This document shows, one piece after another, positions 20,951-32,182 of a stretch of DNA of 64,000 nt (its first letter is position 1; every line of letters begins with the position of its first letter). This DNA comes from Rutpela maculata (taxonomy: Eukaryota > Arthropoda > Insecta > Coleoptera > Cerambycidae). Made by a program: the position numbers and the translations under genes. The notes beneath the pieces were generated by a model. It saw nothing but the letters and a program-made list of their open reading frames with translations. It was not told the DNA's origin and did not search any database. The stretch lies in assembly GCA_936432065.2 (NCBI GenBank), contig OW386293.2, forward strand, positions 21,464,234 through 21,528,233, in the 5' to 3' direction.

Positions 20951-21569
20951 TATATGAACTGAATTTTATTATACTTTTAGAGTCAAAGGTTTTTGACTAA
21001 GCACGCAAAAATACGAGAATGAAGAAAATATGAAAACTGCTATATATAATGTGTCAGATTCAAATTAACTTTACATAGATTACGTGATATATCAATTTTA
21101 CTTTAAAATGTTATTCAGTTGTTTTTAATAGGATTATTGCAAAACGAGTTGCAATAGTGCGTTGCCCATTTTGTAGTTTGCACATAGATAATTAACATCA
21201 TGCTTGGTTTTTTCCCTAAAGTAAAAAATATAATATACACACACACATTACTAACCTCATATTTATTCCATCTTCTACACTATTAACAATCCTCCAGGTA
21301 GTTGCCAGATAGAGAATTAGACGAGTTGCTAATTCCATATTATTAAATCCTGTTCTTGCAAGATTCCGTTAACATTTATCAAACCTAAAACAAACGCATA
21401 CCGGGAGTCAGCGGAATCATTAGACAGTCAAATCAATCTTACGATGAGAGAAAAATTTAGACATGGGATTTTTCGAATACTACTACCTACAACCAACCAA
21501 AATTTTCGAAATTTACTTTGTAATTAAGTAACCTTTTTCTTGGCACACAATAGTTATATACTATTATCA
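20951..21569. other. Intergenic DNA, nothing recognised
   Basis: AT-rich sequence with no clear open frame, repeat pair or structure noted. Confidence 0.45.
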
Positions 21570-22110
21570 CGACAAATTTATTAATAACATCAAATTGAGA
21601 ACAGATTTCATATTTAACGTTCACAATAGACACATCTGGAGTGACGAAAACTCACATGAAATACGTAAGAGTCATCATCAACGAAAGTTTTCTGTTCATA
21701 TATGGGCAGATACATTTGACAATGTTTTGGTTGGACCATACATACCTCTGATTCGGCTTAATAGATCTTATTATTTTTTAACATTTTTACGTAAAGTGTT
21801 GCCAGATTTGTTAGATGTTGTGTCACTGCAAACTTTGCATCGAATAAGGTAATCTCTTGGTGGAGCTTCAGCGCATTATTCGAGGGGAGCAGCCACAGGT
21901 TTAAATGTAACTTATCCTACTGCGACTACTTATGAGTTTGCATGAAATAAATTGTGTAGAACAAAGAACAATGAAGACAGCGCTTAAAATTTTGTCACAG
22001 CAGATTCGGGATATGCTTAATATGTTTTCAAAAGTGCGTGATTTCTTGCAAAAAGCTCAAGCATGTATATAAAGGTGGATTGCACTTCGAATACTTACTT
22101 TAACTAAGAA
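21570..22110 (+). pseudogene. Transposase relic (DDE type, probably Tc1/mariner-related)
   Basis: An open piece at 21595-21852 reads FNVHNRHIWSDENSHE, RKFSVHIWAD, VLVGPYIPLIRLN and YYFLTFLRKVLPDLLDVV. I recall this order from a repetitive insect transposase (NxHNxHxW, then GPY, then LPxLL). After a frameshift, GGASAHYSRG near 21860 matches the usual DGAPAHYS block with the second catalytic Asp lost. GGLHFEYLL near 22075-22100 is the C-terminal end. Frames are broken and the catalytic Asp is missing, so it is inactive. The superfamily is an inference. Confidence 0.7.
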
Positions 22111-22548
22111 AAATATCAACTTTGTGCGTGTTCATTTTCAGCTCTGTTCATAATTTGATTATTTTGTGCTGTAATAAAAGTGAATAATTTACGTTGTGGG
22201 TGGCCGTCGAGCTTGAGGGATAATGGTGGAACTATTTTTTTAAATTTTTGCATTAGTTTTCACACTGTACGGGAATTACATACAGATTAAAATACATGAA
22301 TGTATTTCAAAAACACTATATATACCGAGTTCTGATAGAAAGCTGTCGCTGATTTTCTAATTATTTCTTATTTTGCTTATTATGTTGTGAGACAGCTACG
22401 AACCCAAAATATTAACTGCATGTACTGTAATCGCCAAAGTTGATGAAGTTACGCGAAAGACGAATTCTAGTCATTCCCCTCCTAAATATCATCAGTCATC
22501 AATTGCAACATAAGTGGTAGGTTACGCATACTTTATTACACCAATTTT

Positions 22549-22787
22549 ATGTATGAGTACGTCAGAACTGGAGGGGCTTATCTGCGACAAGAGATTTCAT
22601 CATATTTTTCGTTTACAATATTAAATTCAGTTTTAATTTACTTAGATATTAAAGTAATGATTATTTTATTTAAAACTAACATCTTTAGGTCCATAAACAT
22701 ACCACTTTAATTTCAAAAGAGTTTTTGTTATGTTCTTGTTAGAATTTTAGAGGAAAGTCTCATGCACATTATACTTATTACTTCTAC
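22549..22787. repeat. Direct duplication, left copy
   Basis: About 238 bp starting ATGTATGAGTACGTCAGAAC, nearly identical to 25266-25497. It ends where the ACTTCYACATCC repeat begins. The right copy instead runs straight into CTTTGGTCGAGTTAACACATG. Confidence 0.85.
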
Positions 22788-23512
22788 ATCCAGTGGAAGT
22801 ATAGTAACGACAAAAAAATTTTTAAAAATTTTTATTGTTCAAATAGGCTTAGAATGTCACGAAGCGTCCAGATTTTAAGTTTGAACGAAAAAAAAAAAAT
22901 TTCTGTCTGTCGGTCTGTCGGTCTCTCTGTAACTTTTTTGTGCGCACGTTTACTCTGAAACCGTTTGAGATATTGACTTGAAATTTGGTACACATATGTA
23001 CTTTAACGAGATCTAGAACTAGATTATATTTTCATCTTGTTCCGTCGAATGGTTGGGGGTAAATTGGGGTAAATTTGGGGAAAATAGGTAAATCAAGCAG
23101 GTAAGAGTCCATAAAATTAGTATTTAGTATATACAAGAGAAGCTAAGGTCCCAAAAAAAGTTTTGGCATTAGCCACCCCCATTACCACCCCCACCTCATT
23201 ATTAAAGGGGATGAAAAAAAATTGTGATTTAGTGTGTGTACAAGAACCAGAAACCTCAAAATATTTTTTTACTTCATCCACCCCCACTACCACCCCCCAT
23301 CACCACCCCCACCCCGCTACCGATGTGGGGTATCGTTTAATGGGTTTTTGGGGTAGAGGATTTCAAATATTATATTATTAAAGTTCCATAAACAATTATT
23401 TCCACATACAAATTTTTTTCGTTGTGAGTGACTTGGATAAAAAATTTGGATGTGGAAGTAGTGATTCCTTGGGCAGCGGTTTTTCTTTGGTCGAGTTAAC
23501 ACATGTATTACT
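22788..23512. repeat. ACTTCYACATCC-family element, unit 1
   Basis: Begins ACTTCTACATCCAGTGGAAG, contains CTGTCTGTCGGTCTGTCGG, a GAGATCTAGAACTAGATTAT block and C-rich CCACCCCCATTACC segments, and ends TCCTTGGGCAGCGG. ACTTCCAC and GTGGAAGT within the first 21 bases form a small hairpin, and GGATGTGGAAGT recurs inverted near the end (about 23448). Related units are at 23513 and 24600 and inverted at 30150-30553 and 63495-63880. It is non-coding. Confidence 0.75.
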
Positions 23513-24100
23513 TCCACATCCAGTGGAAGTACAGTAACGACAAAAATTTTTTTTAAAATTTTTATTGTTCAAATAGGCTTAAAATGTCATGAAACGTCGA
23601 GATTTTAAGTTTGAGCGAAAAAAATTTCTATCTGTCGGTCTGTCAGTCTGTAACTTTCTTTGTGCGCACGTTTACTCTGGAACCGTTTAGGATATTGTCT
23701 TGAAATTTGATACACATATGTACTTTAACGAGATCTGGAACTAGATTATATTTTCATCTTGTTGCGTCAAAGGGTTGGGGGGTAAATTGGGGTAAATGGG
23801 GGTAAATAGGTAAATCAAGCCGGTAAGAGTCCATAAAATTGGTATTTGGTATATATAAAAGAACTTAAAGGCTCAAAAAATTTTTTGGCATTAGCTACCC
23901 CCATTACTACTACCCCCACCTCATTATTAAAGGGGGTGACAAAAATAAAATGGTAATTTAGCGTGTATACAGGAATCTAAGCCTCAATTTTTTTTTACTT
24001 CCACCCCCCTGCCACCACCCCCAACCCCCACTACCGATGTGGCATATCATTTTATAGGTTTTTGGGATAGACTATTTAAAATATTATGTTGTTAAAGTTA
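23513..24100. repeat. ACTTCCACATCC-family element, unit 2 (truncated)
   Basis: Direct repeat of unit 1, with the same TCTGTCGGTCTGTC stretch, the same ACTAGATTAT block and C-rich core. It is cut off at about 24100 by the 30-bp minisatellite instead of reaching the usual end. Confidence 0.72.
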
Positions 24101-24528
24101 CCTGGAGTAGTATGGATGCGCGGTGGCTTTCCTCGACTACTATGGATGAGCAGTAGGTTTCCCCGAGTATTATACATGCGCAGTGGCTTTCCTCGAGTAT
24201 TTTGGATGCGCAGTGATTTTTTTTAGATTATTATAGACCGCAGTAGGTTATCAAGTAGTATGGATGCGCAGTGGCTTTCCTCGAGTACAATGGATGCGCA
24301 GTAGGTTACCACGAGTATTACGGATGCGGAGTGGCTTTTCTCGAGTGCTATAGATGCGCAGTAGTTTACCTCAAGTGATATGGATGCGCAGTGGGTTTCC
24401 TCGAGTAAAATGGACGCGCAGTGGGTTACTTCAAGAAGTATGAATGCGCAGTGGCTTTCCTCGAGTAAATTGGATGCACAGTGGGTTACCTTGAGTAGTA
24501 TGGATGCGTAGTAGGTTTCCTCGAAGAA
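24101..24528. repeat. 30-bp minisatellite, about 14 units
   Basis: The unit is close to CCTCGAGTAGTATGGATGCG followed by CAGTGGCTTT, exactly 30 bp, with one 2-base slip near 24265. Units differ at scattered positions, so it is not fresh. A GGATGCGCAGT core is the best conserved part. It lies within the ACTTCCACATCC array. The unit length is a multiple of three, but stops in the units make coding unlikely. Confidence 0.9.
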
Positions 24529-24599
24529 AATGCTTGTAGTAGTAGTTTACGGCACACAACGATTTTTCATATCTTTGTCTTGCCATTTTCTGCGTATTA

Positions 24600-25265
24600 G
24601 TTTGACATTCAGTTGAAGTATATTAACGCAAAAAAAAATTTTGGAAATTTGTGTTTAAATAGAATATCAGGAAACGTCAATATTTTAAGTCTGAGCAAAA
24701 TAAATTTGTCTGTTGCGTCGGTCTGTCTATTAGTCTTGTATCGTTTTGGTGCTCACGATTACTCTGGAACCGTTTAAGATATTCACTTAAAATATGGCAC
24801 ACGTATGTTTTTTAACGAGATCTGGAACTAGATTATATTTTGATCTTATTCCGTTGCAGAGTTGAAGGGTAAATTGAAGGGTAAACGGGGGGTAAATAGG
24901 TAAATCAAGCAAGTAAGAGTCCATGAAATTGGTATTTAGTAAATATAAGAGGAGCTAAGGCCTCAAAAGAAATGGCATTAGCTATCCCCATTACCACCCC
25001 CACCCTATTATTAAAGGTGGTAAAAAAATAATGTGATTTAGTGTGTGTACAAGAGCCAAAGTCATCAAGAATTTTTTTCACTTCATTCATCCCATCTGTT
25101 ACAGATGTGGCATATAATTTTATGGGGTTTTGGGGTACATGATTTCAACTATTATACCATTTAAGTTCCATAAACAATTATTTGCACATAGTGGAGTGCA
25201 AATATAGTATTTTGTTGTAAGAGACTTGGATGTGGAAGTAGTGTTTCCTTGGGCAGCGGTTTCTT
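24600..25265. repeat. ACTTCCACATCC-family element, unit 3
   Basis: A more diverged copy. The start is CATTCAGTTGAAGTATATTA, then GAGATCTGGAACTAGATTAT and C-rich core, ending TTCCTTGGGCAGCGGTTTC directly before the right copy of the 238-bp duplication. The short frames within come from repeat sequence. Confidence 0.68.
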
Positions 25266-25525
25266 ATGTATGAGTACGTCAGAACTGGAGGAGCTTATCT
25301 GCGACAAGAGGCTTCATCATATTTTTCGTTTACAATATTAAATTCAGTTGTAATTTACTTAGATATTAAAGTAATGACTATTTTATTTAAAACTAACATC
25401 TTTAGGTCCCTAAACATACCACTTTAATTTCAAAAGAGTTTTTGTTATGTTCTTGTTAGAATTTTAGAGGAAAGTCTCATGCACATTATACTTATTTCTT
25501 TGGTCGAGTTAACACATGTATTTTA
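25266..25525. repeat. Direct duplication, right copy, with the uninterrupted junction
   Basis: Repeats 22549-22787, then continues TTATTTCTTTGGTCGAGTTAACACATGT. In the left region that continuation is found only after unit 1 (23484-23510). This copy therefore shows the site before the ACTTCYACATCC element entered. Confidence 0.78.
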
Positions 25526-26594
25526 TTCATCTAAGCTGGTTCTGATCGTCGAGATGGCACTACAAATATGACAGCGAGCGAATTGCTGCAAATAATTATT
25601 AACACTTTAAAATATAGAATATTTTCTAACTCACTGAAATCAATTTTGGTTAAAGACAATAAATACTGTGTGGTATGCACGATCAGATAATACAAAAACA
25701 GCTGTAAGCACTGGTTTTGAAATGTTTTATTACTCGCTTTCCAAGTACCTTCAATCATCCTCTGAGGTCGAAATTTAAGAATTTAACTCAAATCCGACCC
25801 ACTACTTGGGAATGGATTATATTTAAAAAAGCAGATGGGGCTAAAACCCATAATAATAATCCAGTCAGACATCCACGGCGCGTAGCGTAATGACAGATAA
25901 AGGGCTGAACACAGAGGAGTCAGATCAGCTTAAGGAATGGAAACATTAATAAAAATCAATATTTCTTTTGTTGAGCAACTGAGCAACTTACTAAATGTGG
26001 TGATTACGTTAAAAAATCCAATACTAGTAAAATATGGTGCATACTGATGTAGTTTGGAATTACATGAGAACAAAATTAAACAAAAATGCCTACCCGAAGT
26101 GATTTAGAACGAAGCGGATACCAAACCTCTTAGTACATGATTTAAAATATGATAAATAAGAGATGCTATGATTTTCTAAGGAGCAGTTAATAATAATTGG
26201 AGTTAAAGGACATGTGGCTAAAGTTGCTACCTGAAAACGGGAAACGCCTGATATAGTAAGGTGTCCTTAATTCGAAAAGGAGTATTAGCAAGCTAAAGAC
26301 GCAAACCACTGAGCTGTCGCCCTTGTATGGGATAAAAATATTCATTAATCATTTGTTTACTATTTGTCAAAAATTTGACGTTTGCAATAATTCAATTATT
26401 TTCTCATTTACTTCATGCAATTTGTGTTGCGTATTTATACAGGGTGCATGACGGTTAGTGGCCTATTAGACGTTTTAGACAAACAACAAATAATTTGAAG
26501 CTGAAAATTTAGGAAGAGGGGATTTCAGGGGTATTTTTTTTATGAAAATAACGTCTCGTATCCCAAGTAACACACACATAAAATATACGTTTAT
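25526..26594. other. Intergenic DNA, nothing recognised
   Basis: A 75-codon minus frame at 25531-25758 has no recognisable domain. A solitary ACAGGGTGCATGACGG near 26438 resembles ends of insect TIR elements but no partner was found. Confidence 0.45.
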
Positions 26595-26810
26595 TTTTCA
26601 TCTATATTAGATGTTTAGATATCATATAGACAAGGGTGTTCCTTATTTATACTTGATAAAAAAAAAATGTTTAATTTTTTTTGGTCTCACCCCCAGAAAG
26701 TTTACATTTCATATAAGAATCACACACTCAAAATTTCAGACTTCTAGACATATTCCTTCCCGTGCCAACGGGACCTAGAAGTTTGTGAAAAGCATTTTTT
26801 TTAAATAGAA
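26595..26810. repeat. Left inverted arm around a piggyBac relic
   Basis: ATTAGATGTTTAGATATC through a GGTCTCACCCCC block, GAATCACACACTCAAAATTT and CAGACTTCTAGA are inverted relative to 29745-29960. Identity is moderate by eye. It could be a long TIR of the element carrying the piggyBac gene or an unrelated fold-back. Confidence 0.6.
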
Positions 26811-27173
26811 ACATCAAGGTGGAATTTTTTTCAAATCGTTACCTCAATTATATATGTTTTCTATAAAAAGAAGAAAATAATAATTTCAACCCATATGGTT
26901 GATATTTACCCTTACCACGAGAAACATAAACTTAAGCAAAATAGTGAATTTTTTAAGTAAAAACAAATATACGTCACATTCCATTCAATTGCCGAAGCTG
27001 ATTAATTTTGTTATGCTTTTTCTGGTAATACACTTGGTACACCATCCCCTTAGAAACCACGTGACATCATGAGTTGTGAACGCAACTGTGCCTTATAAAA
27101 ACGCACATAGATATCGGTATCATTAGTCGGTCGCGTCGATCTGATAATCACATCAGTTTCGTCACCACCAAAA

Positions 27174-29012
27174 ATTGTGTTTATTCCACCTGTCAATAAG
27201 AATGAAAATACACATGACAGGCAAACGCGCATTTCTCTAAATACATTCCAAGGGAAATATTTGCTGAAATGGTGGAAATACGGAAAAAACATCAATACGA
27301 ATCCTCGTGAAATTAGAAAACTTGTAGCCTTGCATATTATAATGGGCATACTTCGTTTTCCTAAACTGAGATTACATTAGGCACCTGCGACAAGAATCAA
27401 ATTTCTGGATGAAATTGGTATATCACGCAATAGATTTGAGTCAGAAAATCTTACATATTGTGGATCTCAACAAAAACCGTAACGATGATAGTGATAAGCT
27501 TTGGAAAGTACCTCCAATAATAAAATTATTCGAAAATCGTTGCGAAGAATTGGTAATTGAAAAAATCTTTCCCAAGTAGCACAGAATTCTTTAAGATATC
27601 TTTAAGAAGTTCTATTTACTGCCCACAAGGATATCTTGTATTTATGTACTCTAGACGTCCTTTCGAAATCAAAATGAGAAATCTTTATATGTGCTCAACT
27701 TTTATACACTGGGGAAATGTAAACTGGACATTATATTGGAATTTCAACTTTTGTTAACCCACAGACATCTACTAGAAGTTCTAAAAGGGAATTACCATAC
27801 AGCTCAATTTTCTAAGTATTACAGAAATCAAATAAAGTATTAAAAGGGAAATAGTATTATTATCCTTAACAGAATACTTGTAGACATCTTCTAGAAGTTC
27901 TAAAAGAAAATTACCATACAGCTCAATTTTATATGTATTACAGAGATCAAATAAAGTATTAAAATGGAAATATTATTATTATCGCTAATAGAACACCTAT
28001 AGAAATCGCAAGAAGAAATTCTTTTAATGCATAAAATTTGTTTGCTTACCACTTAGTTTGTTACAGAAATTATTCCTATATGACGCCACGTACAAAACAC
28101 TGACGATAATCAGTCATGCATTATCTCATGAATTTATAGAACATTAATAACATTACTGCAATGTTCAAATTCTCTCAGGGATCATTGATTTATTTGGATG
28201 AATCTTATAACGATCTCTAATCTTTGGTTTGGTTTGGGCCTGATATGTCATACTGAGATTTTGATTAACCAACATTTCACTAGCTGCCGCTGGTAATTCT
28301 ATAAGAAATGTGTGTTGGTACATCTAATAGAAATCCTATAAAGATGTTTTCAGTACTGTTTATAATTGGTAAGCGATAAAATACCCGAAAGATTACTACA
28401 GGAATTAAATCTGTTTGCAGGATGCGGTACATCTAACAGAAATCCTATAAAGATGTCCTCGGGACCATTTATATTGGCAAGCGATAAGATATCCTAATGA
28501 TTACTATGGGAATTCTATAGGTATGAAAAAGGCTGCTCACAGGATTCTATACTAATAGCTTTTTTCGATTACCATGGGAAGTACTATTTAATACTGATAT
28601 GCTGACATTTGCCCATCTTAGGGAACTCTTACAGACCTCTAGAAGATATTTATTAATTCCTAAATTTTTATCCTCGGGATATCTTGAGGAATTAATTGTG
28701 CTACTTGGGCTGTATTGATGAATCAATGCCGTTTAAGGGACAACTATCAGTCAAATAGTACATAAGGGAAAGCCAAACCCATGGGGGGTAAAAATATGTA
28801 TGCTTTGTGGTAATAGAAATTCACCAATATCAATAAAACGTCAAAAACCACAGTACATTCCAGTGGTCGATATAAGATTCGATAATCTTGGCCATTGGCC
28901 AATACATACCAATGGCCGTGAGACTTGTGAAGGACGTTCACGAATTCAGTGTGATGTGCATCTATGTTTATCTAAATTTAAAAATTGTTTCAAAAATTTC
29001 CATGCAAAATAA
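27174..29012 (+). pseudogene. piggyBac-type transposase relic, split by an insertion
   Basis: The first part (27174-27570) reads YLLKWWKYGKNINTNPREIR, LVALHIIMGILRFPKL, then APATRIKFLDEIGISRNRFE, and in another frame DKLWKVPPIIKLFENRCEEL. The second part (28710-29012) reads GCIDESMPFKGQLSVK, then KPNPWGVKI. After a deletion comes the cysteine-rich end GRSRIQCDVHLCLSKFKNCF. These are the landmarks of the DDE_Tnp_1_7 domain, including the IDESMPFKG catalytic Asp, and the C-terminal zinc-binding tail of piggyBac transposases. Stops, frameshifts, a missing middle and a 1.1-kb insertion at 27571-28713 make it inactive. Confidence 0.85.
27571..28713. mobile_element. 1.1-kb TIR element inside the piggyBac relic, ends CCCAAGTAGCACA
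   Basis: The left end CCCAAGTAGCACAGAATTCT and the reverse complement of the right end, CCCAAGTAGCACAATTAATT, are inverted, with a shared GATATC block a little further in. Internally a segment of about 128 bp (TTCTAAAAG, then ATTACCATACAGCTCAATTT) is tandemly repeated near 27770-28010, and another of about 118 bp (GGTACATCTAAYAGAAATCC) near 28316-28540. No coding frame was seen. No clear target duplication was found. Confidence 0.75.
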
Positions 29013-29303
29013 AATAAAAATAAAATTTTCATATTTAATTTTTCTTCTTCTTGACCTGATGGAAGCATTTGCTACTATTTCCTGGTTCATAAATCTGTGG
29101 AGGAAACTGGTCTAAATGTGGTTGAAGAGTTATTGGTGGAGTCTTAATTAATAATGCCAAAAAAATGTTTCTTGCTTATCAAAAAATCAGGGCTGAAAGG
29201 GTTAATATAATCATTAGGTTAGTCATTTTTTTTACTGAATTTGGTATCTAATTGTTTTCACTTTTCAGCGAGAACAATTGACACATTTATTTAAAAAAAT
29301 AGC

Positions 29304-29588
29304 ATGGATCTAATTTCTCGATTCAATATTGATTCGAAATTTTTAAATCATGATCCGAAAACATGGGGAACGCAAGAATCTTATACAAATGGACGAGAAG
29401 TAATAATGTCACTTAAAGTTGTCAAGGACACTGCCGAAAGGTCGGTAAAGTTTCCATGCATGGTCTCCCAACAAAGGATGAAAAGCAAATACAATACGTA
29501 TTGCAATGTGTACAAGAGCACAGAAAAATGTATCCAAATTGTAAGAAAGATACATCAAAGCAAATATTTTAATCATTTTGAACAATAA
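29304..29588 (+). pseudogene. Frameshifted fragment of a recurrent arthropod protein domain
   Basis: Starts MDLISRFNIDSKFLNHDPKT and reads SLKVVKDTAERSVK. A frameshift near 29450 moves it to a frame reading TKDEKQIQYVLQCVQEHRKM followed by a stop. I recall a VVxDxAERxVKL...TKDEKQ...QxVxxHRK pattern at the C-terminus of uncharacterised insect proteins that occur in many copies, but cannot name the family. It is preceded by a splice-acceptor-like CTTTTCAG at about 29260, so it may derive from a terminal exon. Confidence 0.5.
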
Positions 29589-29744
29589 ATACTACATAAT
29601 TTTTTTTTTTTACTTATAAATCTATGATGATAAGGGTAGGTGTGAATCATGGTACTACTTTTATTTTATTTTTACACCAAATAACAGTAATTTGGGATTA
29701 TAAAGAATAATTCAAGGGTATATTTGAAAATATTCTAGTTTGGG

Positions 29745-29960
29745 GTTTTTTACACCCCCGTCGGCACGGAAATCTAGGAGGCTGAAATTTTGGGTGTGTA
29801 ATTGTTTATATCAAATATAAACTTTTTAGGGGGTGGGATCAAAAAAAAATTAAAGTCGAAAAATAAAGAACACCTTCTAAATGCCCGAGAGATAAATGTC
29901 TATAATTAATTTAATTCATAGTAGACATAAATTAGACAGCTAATAGACGTTGTATATATA
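29745..29960. repeat. Right inverted arm around the piggyBac relic
   Basis: GGAGGCTGAAATTTTGGGTG, then AAACTTTTTAGGGGGTGGGATC, is the inverted counterpart of 26595-26810. Confidence 0.6.
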
Positions 29961-30149
29961 CTATTGGTTCTTTCGGTAAACAAATAAAGATCTAAAAACA
30001 TCTATAATGCTATCTAAAAAACAAAAAACCAATGGTTTTTGAGATATTTCGATTTTAATGAAATCTGATGCTAAAGTCAACCCATAGTTGGAAATTAATA
30101 ACATTAGCTATGGTAAGTTTCATTAACAAATTTTTCTCCTATATGTTTA

Positions 30150-30553
30150 TGAGAGCTGAAGCTTGTGCGGGCTCAAGCTACACTCGCTCCAAATTATACA
30201 GAAAGTAAGGTCCAACTTCGACCTCCATTAAATCGCTTGTTTCAAATGGAACATAGTATATTCTATAAACCTGTTCGCTTTCCTTTTTTATTACCTTTCC
30301 ACCTATATTATATGTGCATTTCCTATAGTTACCAAATTTCAAGTCAATATCTTAAACGGTTCCAGAGTAATCGTGCGCACAAAAAAGTTGCAGACAGACA
30401 GACACACCGACAGACAGACATAATTTTTTTCGCTCAAACTTAAAATCTCCACGTTTCATGACATTCTAATCCTATTTGAACAATAAAAATTTTCAAATTT
30501 TTTTTTGTCATTACTATACTTCCCGAGATACTTCCACTGGATGTGGAAGTACT
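30150..30553. repeat. ACTTCCACATCC-family element, inverted partial copy
   Basis: Reads as the reverse complement of the first half of unit 1. It contains GACAGACAGACACACCGACA and ends TTCCACTGGATGTGGAAGTA at about 30553, the family's left terminus. The 92-codon frame at 30165-30443 is a by-product. Confidence 0.72.
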
Positions 30554-31680
30554 AGCTATTGTAGTGTAGTGTGTAGTATGTACTCAAATGCAAGTAGGAA
30601 TACATAAAAACATTAGAAAATCACTTTTTTAATCACAATTATTTGGTTGATAATGAAATGATTTTTATAAACATGTCACTTTTCAGCGATTATAAAACAT
30701 ATTTACTTGTAATGTCTGACCACTTTGCTTAGCAAATAAATGTTGACTACGAAGAGCAAAATATTTATTTCATATGCAGTTAAAATAATTATTCGCTGTT
30801 GGCAGTGTTCAACGACTTCTGGTTCAACCAGTTTAACTCATGATTCTCTTTACCATGTACGAGATTTTCAATTAGCAGAGGCTAGTTTTTTTTTAGAGGT
30901 TGTTTTTGTCGCTGGCATGTATTTTGTTTATGAGTAATATGTAGGTATTTAATTTCAATTTAGTGTACTCACATTTGTACCTAAAAGTATACAAAGTAGA
31001 ATTTCATTACAGCACAAATAATGTCGGTACAAACCTGAATTTATGATGAACTGTTTTTACTATTAAAATAATTATGTATACCCAACTCACCTTACAAAAC
31101 AAAAACAATAAATATACTTGGAAAATATGGTAATTACATGAAAATAACGTTCTTCTATCCACTTGTATTCACAGTATTTTCATTTGTTTGTTAAATAATT
31201 TTTGTTAAAAATTAATTAAATGATGATAAGTGTTTTTATCTTTCTAGTTGTAAACATGAGTTCAGCGGAATCACATTTAACGGCGTTTTATCAACAGCAA
31301 GTGAAGAAACACTGCCTGGATTTTCTATATTCTATCTGCTAAATGTAAACACATGTTCCATAAACCACATAATGTTTGGAATTTCCTGTATATATTCAAG
31401 AAATTCAAGAAATAGTAAAATGATCCAGGAGCTGGCGACAGGTTTGGTTGACTCATTTTATTAACTTTGTAAAGGGTCTAGCATGATAGCCATAAGAAAT
31501 ATGCCCCCAGAACAGAATATGACAACTACTATTTTGTTTAATTGGTTATTCATTTATACTATTATTTATATAGTTTTTACTCACCTATCTCATAACATTA
31601 CTGAGTAACGTTGAAAAGTATATATTTGTAGGAGTATTATTTAATTTTTTTTTTCTCCCAATCTAGTAGAGATAGAGTGA
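30554..31680. other. Intergenic DNA, nothing recognised
   Basis: AT-rich with no recognised domain or repeat pair. Confidence 0.45.
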
Positions 31681-31707
31681 TGAACCAAAATAGTATATTA
31701 TACAACG

Positions 31708-31812
31708 ACCATTTAATGATGGCTATTAAGACACAAGCATGAGTATTATGATATGAGCCGTAGGCGAATATCATAATGAATGCGAGTGTCTTAATAGCCA
31801 TTAAATGTGAGT
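31708..31812. repeat. About 105-bp hairpin
   Basis: ATTTAATGATGGCTATTAAG and ACAC on the left are mirrored by GTGTCTTAATAGCCATTAAAT on the right. Inside, ATTATGATATGAGCC is mirrored by GGCGAATATCATAAT with a very short loop near 31763. The arms are nearly continuous, so the strand could fold back fully. It may be a short palindromic transposon. Confidence 0.75.
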
Positions 31813-32182
31813 TGCACGCACTATTTTATCTACTACCGTCGTAATAAAATAGAAAATTAACACATTATTTCTGAAATTTATTAATTATAGATTACAATTT
31901 AGGAAATATTATGAAAATTGAACTTATTACGGATTATTATTTCAATTTCACTTTCACTATCACATATGTTCACTGATTTTAATTGCAAGAAGCACAAAGT
32001 TTGAAAATTTGCTAGGTAAACAGTAAGTATGATTTGTCAAAATTGATAAATTTTAAATCTGTTAGATGTTCAAGGCAATAGTTGACATCGACAGAATATT
32101 GCTGTGTGTCGCGTTTCTATTGGTTATAAACTTGTATCTTAATGGAAAATGTGTATCTTAATGAATCACATTAAAGTACATA

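Noticed and set aside
23163..23517. Pro/Thr/His-rich frames on both strands
   Set aside because: They come from the C-rich core of the ACTTCYACATCC repeat and recur with stops in its other copies.
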